From: CBDDKS01 sp965230335
Lineage (GTDB): Bacteria > Pseudomonadota > Gammaproteobacteria > Enterobacterales > Kangiellaceae
Length of the DNA stretch: 64,000 nt
Assembly: GCA_965230335.1 (NCBI GenBank)
Contig: CBDDKS010000006.1
Span: 62,001 to 126,000 of the forward strand
Direction of reading: 5' to 3'
Position numbers and translations under genes: made by a program. Each line of letters opens with the position of its first letter. Positions within the stretch are counted from its first letter, which is position 1. Below are positions 1 through 8,482 of the stretch, one piece after another. The notes beneath the pieces were generated by a model. The model had not been told where the DNA came from, made no database searches, and was given only the letters and a program-made list of their open reading frames with translations.

Positions 1-350
1 CCATCACTGGCGTCATCTTCAGCAAATAAACCAGAAAACTCTAGATTAGTTGCTCCAGCAATATTGATATTTGAAAACGTCATGGTTAAAGGTAATGAGG
101 CACCTTCACCATCTAAATCCATACCTGCAAAATAACTGGAACCCTGAATATTATTGTAGGTTATGGATGCGTTCATATTTGAACCATCGGTTCTATGAAA
201 AAAATCAAAACCATTGTCTGAAAATTCAGGAGTCGACGTTGTGTAACTGACATTGCTGGTTTCAAAATCTTCAAAAAGTAAAGTGGCTGCTTGAGATGAT
301 GCTATCATTGAACCACTGACAAGTGTTAATAATACTGCTTTCTTAAACAT
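1..350 (-). CDS. Secreted protein, N-terminal part only
   Basis: An open frame starts at the ATG whose complement is 348-350 and runs off the left edge with no stop, so only about 116 residues are visible. An AGAGG ribosome site lies just upstream. The N-terminus is a typical signal peptide: MFKKAVLL, a hydrophobic core, then a likely cleavage after SSQAA. The mature part is rich in Asp, Ser, Thr and Asn (LLFEDFETSNVSY...) with alternating polar and hydrophobic residues, as in extracellular beta-sandwich proteins. The family cannot be told from this fragment. It is divergent from the subtilisin gene at 585. Being a real exported-protein gene is well supported; the function is unknown. Confidence 0.7.
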   Translation of the reverse strand, partial: MFKKAVLLTLVSGSMIASSQAATLLFEDFETSNVSYTTSTPEFSDNGFDFFHRTDGSNMNASITYNNIQGSSYFAGMDLDGEGASLPLTMTFSNINIAGATNLEFSGLFAEDDASD

Positions 351-584
351 GGATAATGCCTCTTAATTTTTTATAACTAACATGCTCTGTTAATTTAAAT
401 AAACATCATGAAATTAAGATAACAGTTACGCATCATATTTATGTTACTTATGTGCTACTTTTATGACAACCTCTGTGAAATATTAACTCAATAAAAAGTT
501 CATAGAAGCTTCACTCTTTCTTCATCGCTTAAGTTGAATGATTTTGTTTAATACACACTGTTTTTTAATTTATTATTCTTTATC

Positions 585-2426
585 GTGTATTTTACAAAAC
601 TACCACATATCATTGCTGTTTTTATTTTATTGTTTCATAGTTTGGCCAGTTCTGAATTTAAACCAGAACAATTAATGGCACACTCCGATATTCAACAATT
701 ATTAAATGAAAAAACATCAAAAAAGTTCCGACAAATGATGTCTGATCCCAATGATTATCTTGACGTTATTATTGTTTATAACACAGCAAGAACTAATAAC
801 TCGCAACAAAACATCCCTTATTATTCACAGCAAACCTCTCTTCTGCCCACAGACATACATCATTACAAAAAAATAAAAGAGCAGTTATTAAATCATTTGG
901 ATACCCATGATTTGGATGAATTACGAACTTACTCACATTTACCCATGCAGGCCCTGCGATTACATTCCACCTCAAATTTAATCAAATTATTACGTCACTC
1001 ATCCATTCAATCTATTTACCCTGATGAAAAACTGGACTATCATCTTGTGCAAAGTCTGCCTTTAATTCAACAAACACCTGTACTTGATTTATCTGTTTCT
1101 GGACAAAATACAACCATTGTTGTTTTAGACAGTGGAGCAGATTATACCCATTCTGATCTGGGTTCATGTACTTCTCCTGGCGTACCTGCGTCGTGTAAGG
1201 TGAATGTAGCCATAGATATTGCTAATGATGATGGCTCTCTGGATGATAATGGTCATGGTACGAATGTTTCTGCTATTGCCGCACGCACTGCACCCGATGC
1301 AAAAATTGCTGCATTGGATGTCTCTGATGGCACTTCAATATTAAGTTCAGATGTTATTGCGGGTATTAACTGGGCCATTAGTCATCAGGCAACTTACAAC
1401 ATAGCTGCTATCAATATCAGTCTGGGCGGAACAACTACGTTTAGTAATCCCTGTAGTTTGGGCAATCCTTATAGTACACCTGTTAACTCAGCAAGAAATG
1501 CGGGTATTGTGGTTGTTTCATCAGCAGGAAACAATGCAGACAGCAATGGTATTTCTGCACCAGCCTGTACACCAGGTATTATTTCCGTCGGCTCGGTTTA
1601 TGATGCAAATTATGGCATGCTTGATCTGGGTAACTGCCAGGATGCAACCACCTTTAGTGACAAGATTGTTTGTAATTCCAACAGTGCATCCTACTTATCT
1701 TTATTAGCACCTGGTGCCATTATTACTGCAGGTGGTGCTTCCTTTGCCGGCACATCTCAAGCAGCCCCTCATGTCAGTGCTGCTGCTGCCTTATTACGTT
1801 CTGCTTATCCCAATGCAACAACCAGCGAAATTGAACAAAAACTATTGCAAAGCAATACCCAGATTACTGATACGAGAAACAGTGTTACAAAACCCAGGTT
1901 GGACCTATTCTTTGCTTTAGGCGCAATTAATGATAATTTTTCAGATGCTTTAATATTGGATGCAATGCATCTGTCTGATACCGTTTCTAATATTGATGCA
2001 ACACAAGAAACCCATGAACCTAATCACGCAGCACAAGTGGGTGGTGCGTCATTATGGTGGACTTGGACAGCAGATACTTATGCTCAAATTTGTATAGACA
2101 CCATGGGCAGTGATGTCGATACACTTCTGGGTATTTATACAGGAAACGATATTGCCAGTTTAACCGAAGTCACCAGTAACGATAATTTTGACAGTCAACT
2201 CTATAGCCAGGCCTGTTTTCATTCACAACCCGGTCAAGATTATTATTTTGCAGTGGATACTTTGAATGCAGAAAAAGGTATCATTACTATTCAGTTATCG
2301 GTTGCTCAAACCTTCACTGTTCCCACACTTTCTTTTTATACCAGCCTGCTCCTTGCATTGGCTCTTTTATTCATAACTTACTATACACAACGTAGAAACA
2401 CTCTCAGATATTCCCAGTATTTTTAA
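585..2426 (+). CDS. Secreted subtilisin-like serine protease (S8) with IPTL-CTERM-like tail
   Basis: A 613-residue peptidase of family S8. The catalytic triad is visible as Asp182 (VVLDSGADYTHSDL), His224 (DDNGHGTNVSAIA) and Ser391 (FAGTSQAAPHVSAAAALL). A hydrophobic N-terminus (IIAVFILLFHSLASS) is a signal peptide. Residues about 50-160 look like an inhibitor/prodomain region. After the protease domain comes a 110-residue beta-rich domain, and then VPTLSFYTSLLLALALLF followed by TQRR. This matches the plan of IPTL-CTERM sorting tails: a P-T-L motif, a transmembrane helix and a basic end. The protein is therefore probably exported, held at the envelope and processed. The start is GTG because no ATG fits upstream of the signal peptide. 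It stands alone, 180 bases before hutU, and is probably not part of that operon. Confidence 0.88.
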   Translation: MYFTKLPHIIAVFILLFHSLASSEFKPEQLMAHSDIQQLLNEKTSKKFRQMMSDPNDYLDVIIVYNTARTNNSQQNIPYYSQQTSLLPTDIHHYKKIKEQLLNHLDTHDLDELRTYSHLPMQALRLHSTSNLIKLLRHSSIQSIYPDEKLDYHLVQSLPLIQQTPVLDLSVSGQNTTIVVLDSGADYTHSDLGSCTSPGVPASCKVNVAIDIANDDGSLDDNGHGTNVSAIAARTAPDAKIAALDVSDGTSILSSDVIAGINWAISHQATYNIAAINISLGGTTTFSNPCSLGNPYSTPVNSARNAGIVVVSSAGNNADSNGISAPACTPGIISVGSVYDANYGMLDLGNCQDATTFSDKIVCNSNSASYLSLLAPGAIITAGGASFAGTSQAAPHVSAAAALLRSAYPNATTSEIEQKLLQSNTQITDTRNSVTKPRLDLFFALGAINDNFSDALILDAMHLSDTVSNIDATQETHEPNHAAQVGGASLWWTWTADTYAQICIDTMGSDVDTLLGIYTGNDIASLTEVTSNDNFDSQLYSQACFHSQPGQDYYFAVDTLNAEKGIITIQLSVAQTFTVPTLSFYTSLLLALALLFITYYTQRRNTLRYSQYF

Positions 2427-2611
2427 TCTTTTTACTTTTAATATATTCTTTTATTGATTTGTCATATATCTACCATTAGTTTTTCATACAGTGGTTGAAA
2501 AAGGATTCTTATTGTCTAAATCTTAACTTGTATATACAATTACAAAATATACCCTGCGACTTGAAGATAGACAGGTATAATCAAGCCCTATTTAACTCAG
2601 GTAATTGTGTA

Positions 2612-4282
2612 ATGAAACCAATAGCCCCTCCTACTTTTCCTATTAGAGCAGCAACAGGCAGTCAACTCACCGCAAAAAGCTGGTTAACAGAAGCGCCTTT
2701 GCGCATGTTAATGAATAATCTGGATCCTGATGTTGCCGAAAGACCCGAAGAACTTGTGGTTTATGGGGGTATTGGCAAAGCTGCACGTAACTGGGATTGC
2801 TATCAGCAGATCGTCGAAAGCCTTACCCATCTTAATACTGATGAAACATTGCTCATTCAATCAGGTAAACCGGTGGGTGTTTTTAAAACCCATGCTGATG
2901 CACCAAGAGTATTAATTGCCAATTCCAACTTGGTACCACAATGGGCAAACTGGGATCACTTTAATGAACTGGATAAAAAAGGATTGATGATGTATGGACA
3001 AATGACTGCCGGCTCCTGGATCTACATTGGCAGTCAGGGCATTGTTCAGGGAACCTATGAAACCTTCGTGGAAGCTGGTCGACAGCACTTCAATGGTCAG
3101 ACTCAAGGCAAGTGGATTTTAACGGCCGGCCTCGGCGGTATGGGTGGCGCGCAACCACTGGCCGCTACTATGGCCGGTTATTCGATGATTGCCGTGGAGT
3201 GTGATGAATCACGCATCGATTTTCGATTAAAAACGGGATACCTGGATAAAAAAGCACGAACTCTTGATGATGCTATGACATTACTAAATGATGCTTTAGA
3301 AAAAGGGGATACTGTATCTATTGGTTTGTTGGGTAATGCTGCTGATATATTTCCAGAAATATATCGCAAAGGTATTCAACCGAATCTGGTTACCGACCAA
3401 ACCTCAGCCCATGATCCGATTAACGGTTATTTGCCCAAAGGCTGGACACTTCAAGAATGGAGAAAACAATCAAAAGAACAACCTGAAAAAGTTGCCAGCG
3501 CCGCTCGTCAATCTATGGCCATTCATGTTCAAGCCATGTTGAATTTTTATCAAAAAGGTATCCCTACAGTGGATTATGGTAACAATATTAGACAAGAGGC
3601 CTACAATGAAGGCGTCAAGAATGCTTTTGATTTTCCTGGTTTTGTGCCTGCTTATATCCGACCTTTGTTTTGTCAGGGTATTGGCCCTTTTCGCTGGGCT
3701 GCACTTTCTGGTGACCCGGAAGATATTTTTAAAACCGATGCTAAAGTTAAAGAGTTAATACCTGATGATCCTCACTTGCATCAATGGCTGGATATGGCCC
3801 GTGAGAAAATTCAATTTCAGGGATTACCCGCAAGAATCTGCTGGGTAGGACTTGGACAAAGACATCGTCTGGGTCTGGCTTTTAATGAAATGGTCAGAAC
3901 AGGTGAATTAAAAGCACCTGTGGTGATTGGTCGGGATCATTTGGACTCAGGTTCTGTTGCCAGCCCTAACCGGGAAACAGAAGCCATGCAGGACGGATCT
4001 GATGCCGTTTCTGACTGGCCCTTGCTCAATGCAATGTTAAACGTTGCCAGTGGTGCAACCTGGGTTAGCTTACACCATGGTGGTGGTGTTGGCATGGGCT
4101 ACTCCCAACATTCTGGTGTTGTCATTTGTTGTGATGGCAGTGAAACCGCAGATCATCGTATTCAACGGGTTCTTTTTAATGATCCGGCAACAGGTGTGAT
4201 GCGTCATGCCGATGCCGGTTATGAAACAGCCATTCAATGTGCCAAAACACAAGCTCTCAATTTACCCATGTTGCATCGATAA
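2612..4282 (+). CDS. hutU: Urocanate hydratase
   Basis: Urocanase (EC 4.2.1.49), the second step of histidine degradation: urocanate to 4-imidazolone-5-propionate, using tightly bound NAD+. The ATG at 2612 is preferred over the longer open frame from 2495. It gives 556 residues, the usual family length, begins PIAPPTFPIRAATG like its relatives, and has an AGG ribosome site about 10 bases upstream. The glycine-rich NAD site GLGGMGGAQPLAATMAG and the C-terminal FNDPATGVMRHADAGYE are clear. The cysteine-bearing block near the end reads SGVVICCDGSE. It is followed 22 bases later by hutH, so the two are co-transcribed. hutI, hutG/hutF and hutC are not in this window. Confidence 0.95.
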   Translation: MKPIAPPTFPIRAATGSQLTAKSWLTEAPLRMLMNNLDPDVAERPEELVVYGGIGKAARNWDCYQQIVESLTHLNTDETLLIQSGKPVGVFKTHADAPRVLIANSNLVPQWANWDHFNELDKKGLMMYGQMTAGSWIYIGSQGIVQGTYETFVEAGRQHFNGQTQGKWILTAGLGGMGGAQPLAATMAGYSMIAVECDESRIDFRLKTGYLDKKARTLDDAMTLLNDALEKGDTVSIGLLGNAADIFPEIYRKGIQPNLVTDQTSAHDPINGYLPKGWTLQEWRKQSKEQPEKVASAARQSMAIHVQAMLNFYQKGIPTVDYGNNIRQEAYNEGVKNAFDFPGFVPAYIRPLFCQGIGPFRWAALSGDPEDIFKTDAKVKELIPDDPHLHQWLDMAREKIQFQGLPARICWVGLGQRHRLGLAFNEMVRTGELKAPVVIGRDHLDSGSVASPNRETEAMQDGSDAVSDWPLLNAMLNVASGATWVSLHHGGGVGMGYSQHSGVVICCDGSETADHRIQRVLFNDPATGVMRHADAGYETAIQCAKTQALNLPMLHR

Positions 4283-4304
4283 ACTATCATCCCAGAGAAA
4301 AGTC

Positions 4305-5834
4305 ATGACTCAAACACTTGTCATAAAAGCCGGCGAAATGACCCTGACTCAACTCAGAAACATCGCTTTTAATCCTATCCGGTTGACATTGGATCCTCAG
4401 GACATTACACGCATTAAACGATCTCACCAGCAAGTAGAAAACATCACACAAAGTGGGAAAACCGTTTATGGCATTAATACCGGCTTTGGTTTACTTGCCA
4501 ATACCAGTATTCCTCAGGATCAACTCAGTCAATTACAAACCAATTTACTACTATCGCACTGCACCGGCACAGGTGAACTCTTAAGCGATGACACCGTTCG
4601 TCTTATTCTTGCTATCAAACTATTCAGTCTGGCCCGCGGTTATTCAGGTGTCAGGTTGCTTGTTATTGAACACTTACTGGCTTTGTTGAATCATGAGGTT
4701 TATCCTTGTGTTCCAGCAAAAGGTTCTGTTGGCGCATCAGGTGATTTGGCACCCTTATCACACTTATGTATTACCTTGTTAGGCGAAGGTCAGGTCAGAT
4801 ATCGTGGCGAAATTTTACCGGCAAAACAAGGATTATCCATAGCAGGTATTGAACCTATTCAACTGGGCCCTAAAGAAGGTCTTGCCTTAATTAATGGTAC
4901 TCAAGTTTCTACAGCCCTGGCTTTAATGGGCCTGTTTCATTGTGAAACCATTTTTGCTGCAGCCATGCTTTCTGGTGCTTTAAGTACGGATGCACTTAAA
5001 GGATCGATTAAACCCTTTGATCCAAGAATTCACGCCGTTCGTGGCCAACCAGGACAACAAATAACAGCTTCTGTGTATTTACAATTATTGCAAGACAGTG
5101 ACATTGTGCAATCTCATACGGACTGTATCAAAGTGCAGGACCCTTACTCCCTACGTTGTCAGCCACAAGTCATGGGAGCCTGCCTGGATCTGATCAACAA
5201 CGTCAGTCGCACACTGCATATTGAAGCCAATGCAGTAACTGATAATCCTTTATTATTTTTTGAAAATGACGACGCTATTTCCGGTGGTAATTTCCATGCA
5301 GAGCCTGTTGCTATGGCGGCAGATACACTGGCTATTGCTATTGCAGAAATCGGTGCCATAGCAGAAAGACGTTTAGCATTACTGATTGATCCCAATATGA
5401 GCAAGCTTCCTGCTTTTTTGGTTGAAAACAGTGGATTAAATTCTGGATTTATGATTGCACAAGTCACCGCTGCGGCTTTAGCTTCAGAAAACAAAACCTT
5501 CGCACACCCCGCCAGTGTTGACAGTTTGCCAACCAGCGCCAATCAGGAAGATCATGTCAGTATGGCGACCTTTGCTGCACGCCGCTTAGGGGATATGAAC
5601 GACAATACAGCAGGTATTATTGCTATTGAATTATTGGCAGCAACTCAGGGTATTGAATTTCATAAGCCTTTAAAAACATCTCCATTATTAAATAAGGTAG
5701 TACAAAACATTCGTAACCTTGTTCCCAGTTATGAAAAAGATCGCTATTTTGCACCCGATATCGAGTCAATTAAACAATTGATCTATAAAGGACAATTAAA
5801 TGAACACATTAAAAATGTGTTACCTTCTTTTTAA
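4305..5834 (+). CDS. hutH: Histidine ammonia-lyase
   Basis: Histidase (EC 4.3.1.3) deaminates L-histidine to urocanate, the substrate of the enzyme encoded just upstream. The Ala144-Ser145-Gly146 triad in GSVGASGDLAPL cyclises by itself into the electrophilic MIO cofactor. Other signatures include NGTQVSTALAL and DNPLLFFENDDAISGGNFH. The ATG at 4305 is chosen because it gives 509 residues and the usual lyase N-terminus (LTLTQLRNIAF-type start); the longer frame would run into the end of hutU. No hairpin terminator lies directly after the gene. The next hairpin is the pheA attenuator at 5985, so read-through into pheA is possible. Confidence 0.95.
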   Translation: MTQTLVIKAGEMTLTQLRNIAFNPIRLTLDPQDITRIKRSHQQVENITQSGKTVYGINTGFGLLANTSIPQDQLSQLQTNLLLSHCTGTGELLSDDTVRLILAIKLFSLARGYSGVRLLVIEHLLALLNHEVYPCVPAKGSVGASGDLAPLSHLCITLLGEGQVRYRGEILPAKQGLSIAGIEPIQLGPKEGLALINGTQVSTALALMGLFHCETIFAAAMLSGALSTDALKGSIKPFDPRIHAVRGQPGQQITASVYLQLLQDSDIVQSHTDCIKVQDPYSLRCQPQVMGACLDLINNVSRTLHIEANAVTDNPLLFFENDDAISGGNFHAEPVAMAADTLAIAIAEIGAIAERRLALLIDPNMSKLPAFLVENSGLNSGFMIAQVTAAALASENKTFAHPASVDSLPTSANQEDHVSMATFAARRLGDMNDNTAGIIAIELLAATQGIEFHKPLKTSPLLNKVVQNIRNLVPSYEKDRYFAPDIESIKQLIYKGQLNEHIKNVLPSF

Positions 5835-5885
5835 ACTCTTGCCATATATTCATTCATTTGTCACAAAAATGATGCATAAAAAAGA

Positions 5886-5914
5886 TTGACATCCTGCTTT
5901 TGACATTTTACATT
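5886..5914 (+). promoter_or_regulatory. Predicted sigma-70 promoter of the pheA leader
   Basis: TTGACA at 5886-5891 (perfect -35) and TACATT at 5909-5914 (4 of 6 for -10) are separated by exactly 17 bases, just after hutH. The expected transcript start is near 5921, immediately before the leader ORF and attenuator. This lets pheA be regulated independently of hutUH. Confidence 0.65.
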
Positions 5915-5920
5915 AAACAC

Positions 5921-5956
5921 ATGATGACGCCACTTGCTTATTTCTTTTTTAGATGA
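5921..5956 (+). CDS. pheL: pheA leader peptide (11 codons, Tyr-Phe-Phe-Phe)
   Basis: A short frame ATG-ATG-ACG-CCA-CTT-GCT-TAT-TTC-TTT-TTT-AGA-TGA encodes MMTPLAYFFFR. It has three consecutive Phe codons plus a Tyr, placed about 30 bases before a strong terminator and upstream of pheA. This is the arrangement of known phenylalanine attenuators: a ribosome stalled for lack of Phe-tRNA leaves the downstream antiterminator free. No Shine-Dalgarno is visible, and the ATG lies at the predicted transcript start, so the peptide may be translated from a leaderless mRNA. The symbol is given by analogy with enterobacterial pheL; the sequence itself is not homologous. Confidence 0.7.
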   Translation: MMTPLAYFFFR

Positions 5957-5964
5957 CCTTCTGT

Positions 5965-6012
5965 AGGAGGAATACGCTTGTGCAAAAACCTCCTTTCAGG
6001 AGGTTTTTTTTT
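5965..6012 (+). terminator. Transcription attenuator of pheA (antiterminator and terminator)
   Basis: The terminator stem is AACCTCCT (5987-5994) with AGGAGGTT (5998-6005), a UUC loop, and a T-run to 6012. A competing AGGAGG at 5965-5970 can pair with CCTCCT (5989-5994), which would destroy the terminator. A ribosome that finishes the leader peptide (stop at 5956) would cover the 5965-5970 segment and allow termination. A ribosome stalled at the Phe codons (5942-5950) would not. The same AGGAGG is also a perfect Shine-Dalgarno for a GTG at 5980. Confidence 0.75.
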
Positions 6013-6071
6013 GGATGAGTTATGAACAAGTTATTCAATCTTGAGTCAACCATGCCGAAAGAGAAAATACT

Positions 6072-7241
6072 ATGCTAACGAATGAAGAACTTAATAACCT
6101 TCGACGAGATATTGATCATCTTGACATTGATCTTTTGAAACTTATAGCCAAACGTCAGACATTATGTTCCGAAATTGGTCAATATAAAATTCATGAATCA
6201 CAACCCACACGAGATTTAGACAGAGAAAAAGATCTGATAGAAAAAAAAATACAATTAGGGAAGCAACTCGGGTTAGACAATCATTTTGTACATAAACTCT
6301 TTGAGTTCATTATCGATTATTCGGTACGTATGCAATACCATATGCGCGATCGGGAAACACAGGACAACCCCAAAAAATACCGTGTGGGTTACTTAGGCGA
6401 TCAGGGCTCTTATAGTCATCAGGCACTCATACATTATTTTGAAGAAAAAAAACAAAAAGTATCCGCTTTTGGTTTCAAAAGTTTCAAAGACATATTAAAT
6501 GCCGTACAAACTGATACGATGGATATTGGTTTATTGCCCATTGAAAATACTACTTCAGGTGTACTTTTAGAAGTTTATGACTTATTACAAGGCAGTGGTG
6601 TTCATATTATTGCTGAAGAAATCATTGAAATTGAACACTGCCTCATTGGTCAAAAAGAATCGCAGCTAAAAAAAGTGAAGCATCTTTTAGGACATCCTCA
6701 AGCCATTACTCAATGCAGTGATATTATTCTTCAATATCCTGACTGGACTATTGAATACTGCACAAGCAGTGCTGATGCACTGGAAGAAGTCATTAAACGC
6801 AATAGAAACGACACCATAGCAATAGCCAATCCTTATGCAGCAAAGTTATACAAACTCAATATACTATTAAAAAATATCAGTAATAGTCAGCAAAATTTCA
6901 CACGCTTTATTTTAATCGGCCGACAACAAAAGCAGTTAAGCCTAGATATCCCTGCCAAAGTATCCATCGTTTTTTCAACAGGCCAGGAATCAGGATCATT
7001 GGCAAAAGTATTAGGCTGTTTTCAGGAAAACGCTGTACGTTTAACCAAACTTCAATCACGCCCTATTCCCAACCGAGCCTGGGAAGAACTCTTTTATGTC
7101 GATCTTGAAGGTCACTTGGAACAAACCAATGTCGCCTCAGCTATACAAAAAGCAGAAAACTTATGTCGTTTCTTGAAAATATTAGGTTGCTACGCCTCTA
7201 AACAGTTAGAACGCGCAAAAGTAGACACCAAGATAAATTAA
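6072..7241 (+). CDS. pheA: Bifunctional chorismate mutase / prephenate dehydratase
   Basis: P-protein of phenylalanine synthesis (EC 5.4.99.5 and 4.2.1.51): chorismate to prephenate to phenylpyruvate. The 389 residues match the usual length. Order: AroQ chorismate mutase at about 1-90 (LRRDIDHLDIDLLKLIAKR), prephenate dehydratase at about 103-285 (VGYLGDQGSYSHQA, PIENTTSG, and the NFTRF motif), then a regulatory ACT domain at about 295-375 containing LTKLQSRPIPN, the Phe-binding type of motif. Feedback inhibition by Phe is therefore likely, on top of the attenuator upstream. The stop codon TAA (7239-7241) shares its last two bases with the end of an inverted-repeat element. Confidence 0.95.
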   Translation: MLTNEELNNLRRDIDHLDIDLLKLIAKRQTLCSEIGQYKIHESQPTRDLDREKDLIEKKIQLGKQLGLDNHFVHKLFEFIIDYSVRMQYHMRDRETQDNPKKYRVGYLGDQGSYSHQALIHYFEEKKQKVSAFGFKSFKDILNAVQTDTMDIGLLPIENTTSGVLLEVYDLLQGSGVHIIAEEIIEIEHCLIGQKESQLKKVKHLLGHPQAITQCSDIILQYPDWTIEYCTSSADALEEVIKRNRNDTIAIANPYAAKLYKLNILLKNISNSQQNFTRFILIGRQQKQLSLDIPAKVSIVFSTGQESGSLAKVLGCFQENAVRLTKLQSRPIPNRAWEELFYVDLEGHLEQTNVASAIQKAENLCRFLKILGCYASKQLERAKVDTKIN

Positions 7242-7472
7242 CCTGAATTCTGGATAAGAAAAACCATCCAATACCATAATTTGAACGGCTTTCTGCGTTA
7301 AGTTTGCTTGCAATAGCCTGCTATTACTGCACAAACTTGCCTTGCTATCCACTCAAATTACAGCACTGGTGAAAAGTTGAGAGATTGCTTTTTAGTTACA
7401 ACCTATGACTTTCAAGGAAGAACATCTCACCATTTAAGTACATAATGACTTTTCTTATCCAGAACTCAGGTT
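7240..7472. repeat. Inverted-repeat element, family A, copy 1
   Basis: A 233-bp non-coding element. Its left end starts AACCTGAATTCTGGATAAG, and the right end is the inverse complement with one mismatch over 23 bases. It is flanked by AAATT on both sides, which looks like a target-site duplication. The interior shares a recognisable block (…TGCGTTAAGTTTGCTTGCAATAGC…, given in part) with the copies at 28500 and 40229. It has no ORF. The size, ends and dispersal fit a MITE, moved in trans by a transposase that is not in this window. Confidence 0.75.
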
Positions 7473-7481
7473 AAATTAACT

Positions 7482-8306
7482 TCAATTTACGAATCCATAT
7501 TGTTTTAACAATCGTGGCCAGGCTTTTAACCAACAACACCGGTGATCAAAAGATGCCTCTATATGTACTCTATGTCCTGCCGATACAATAGATTTTTCGT
7601 TTAAATAGAAAGGTACATTATTATCTTTTTTCCCAACAAAATGAATAATATTTTTTTGAGGTAGAGCCTCTAATACCTCAATGGCATTATTGGAATCTGT
7701 TAATGCATCATAACCATGGAAGTGTGTCCATGCATGAATATCCAAATTAGCGGCAATCGTCACTAAAGAAGTCACTTCAGGTATCTGCAATGCCATAAAA
7801 GTAGCAATGACACCGCCTCCACTATAACCAATAAGAACCACTTCTTCATAAGTATGTTTCGACAAAAAATTTTTTAATACAGTAATCATGCTGGTAATGA
7901 CCTTATCTGAATATCGTCCTTGAGTCCAAAACCAGGCCGTGCACCCATCTGATAACTGATGATAGCAGGGACGTGCTATATATAATGCATCATGTTTTGC
8001 TCCTTTCAACATTAAATGTAATGCCAGGGGATAACGGGGCGTTGGATCCGATGCAATATAACGATTGAAAACATAAGGTCTTCCATCACCTTCCAAATAA
8101 ACAAATAATCGTTTTTTCTTTGAATCAGAAGCTATGCGTTCAACCACCCAGTGTTTGTAAGGAGCTCCCTCTCTCCAATCATCAATCGCATGAGTATCCA
8201 TAGCTTGTACATTAAACACTTGCTGCGTTTGACAAGCCATCAAAAAGTTCATGATAAATCCTATCAAGCTATATTTTAAAAAAGTTTTCGGTGATTTCTT
8301 TATCAT
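7482..8306 (-). CDS. Lipoprotein alpha/beta-hydrolase
   Basis: A predicted serine hydrolase on a lipoprotein anchor. The signal peptide MIKKSPKTFLKYSLIGFIM ends in the lipobox FLMAC, so the mature protein begins with a lipidated Cys in the periplasm. The nucleophile elbow is GYSGGG (LIGYSGGGVIATFMAL), with a candidate acid in GKKDNNVPF and a candidate His in SFDHRCCW near the C-terminus. That is a complete triad order. Substrate unknown; a lipase, esterase or dienelactone-hydrolase-like role is possible. The start at 8306 is chosen to give a normal signal peptide; the ATG at 8318 is also possible. It lies tail-to-tail with pheA, separated by the family A element. Confidence 0.72.
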   Translation of the reverse strand: MIKKSPKTFLKYSLIGFIMNFLMACQTQQVFNVQAMDTHAIDDWREGAPYKHWVVERIASDSKKKRLFVYLEGDGRPYVFNRYIASDPTPRYPLALHLMLKGAKHDALYIARPCYHQLSDGCTAWFWTQGRYSDKVITSMITVLKNFLSKHTYEEVVLIGYSGGGVIATFMALQIPEVTSLVTIAANLDIHAWTHFHGYDALTDSNNAIEVLEALPQKNIIHFVGKKDNNVPFYLNEKSIVSAGHRVHIEASFDHRCCWLKAWPRLLKQYGFVN

Positions 8307-8482
8307 TTCAAAAAACATTCTCTTAAACCCAATGCAAAATTCAGATTGACCAGGGGCTAGCAACAGACCCTACTCTACTACATTTAATGGATTCCAGCTT
8401 GGAAACTCTAATAAATCAGTTTAATATACTTCTTGTTAATCTCTCTTAAAAGCAGCCACTTTTACAATACAGGGTAAATGCC

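Noticed and set aside
5159..5542. 127-codon open frame on the minus strand inside hutH
   Set aside because: It is fully antisense to a well-supported gene, has no ribosome site and its composition follows the codon structure of hutH.
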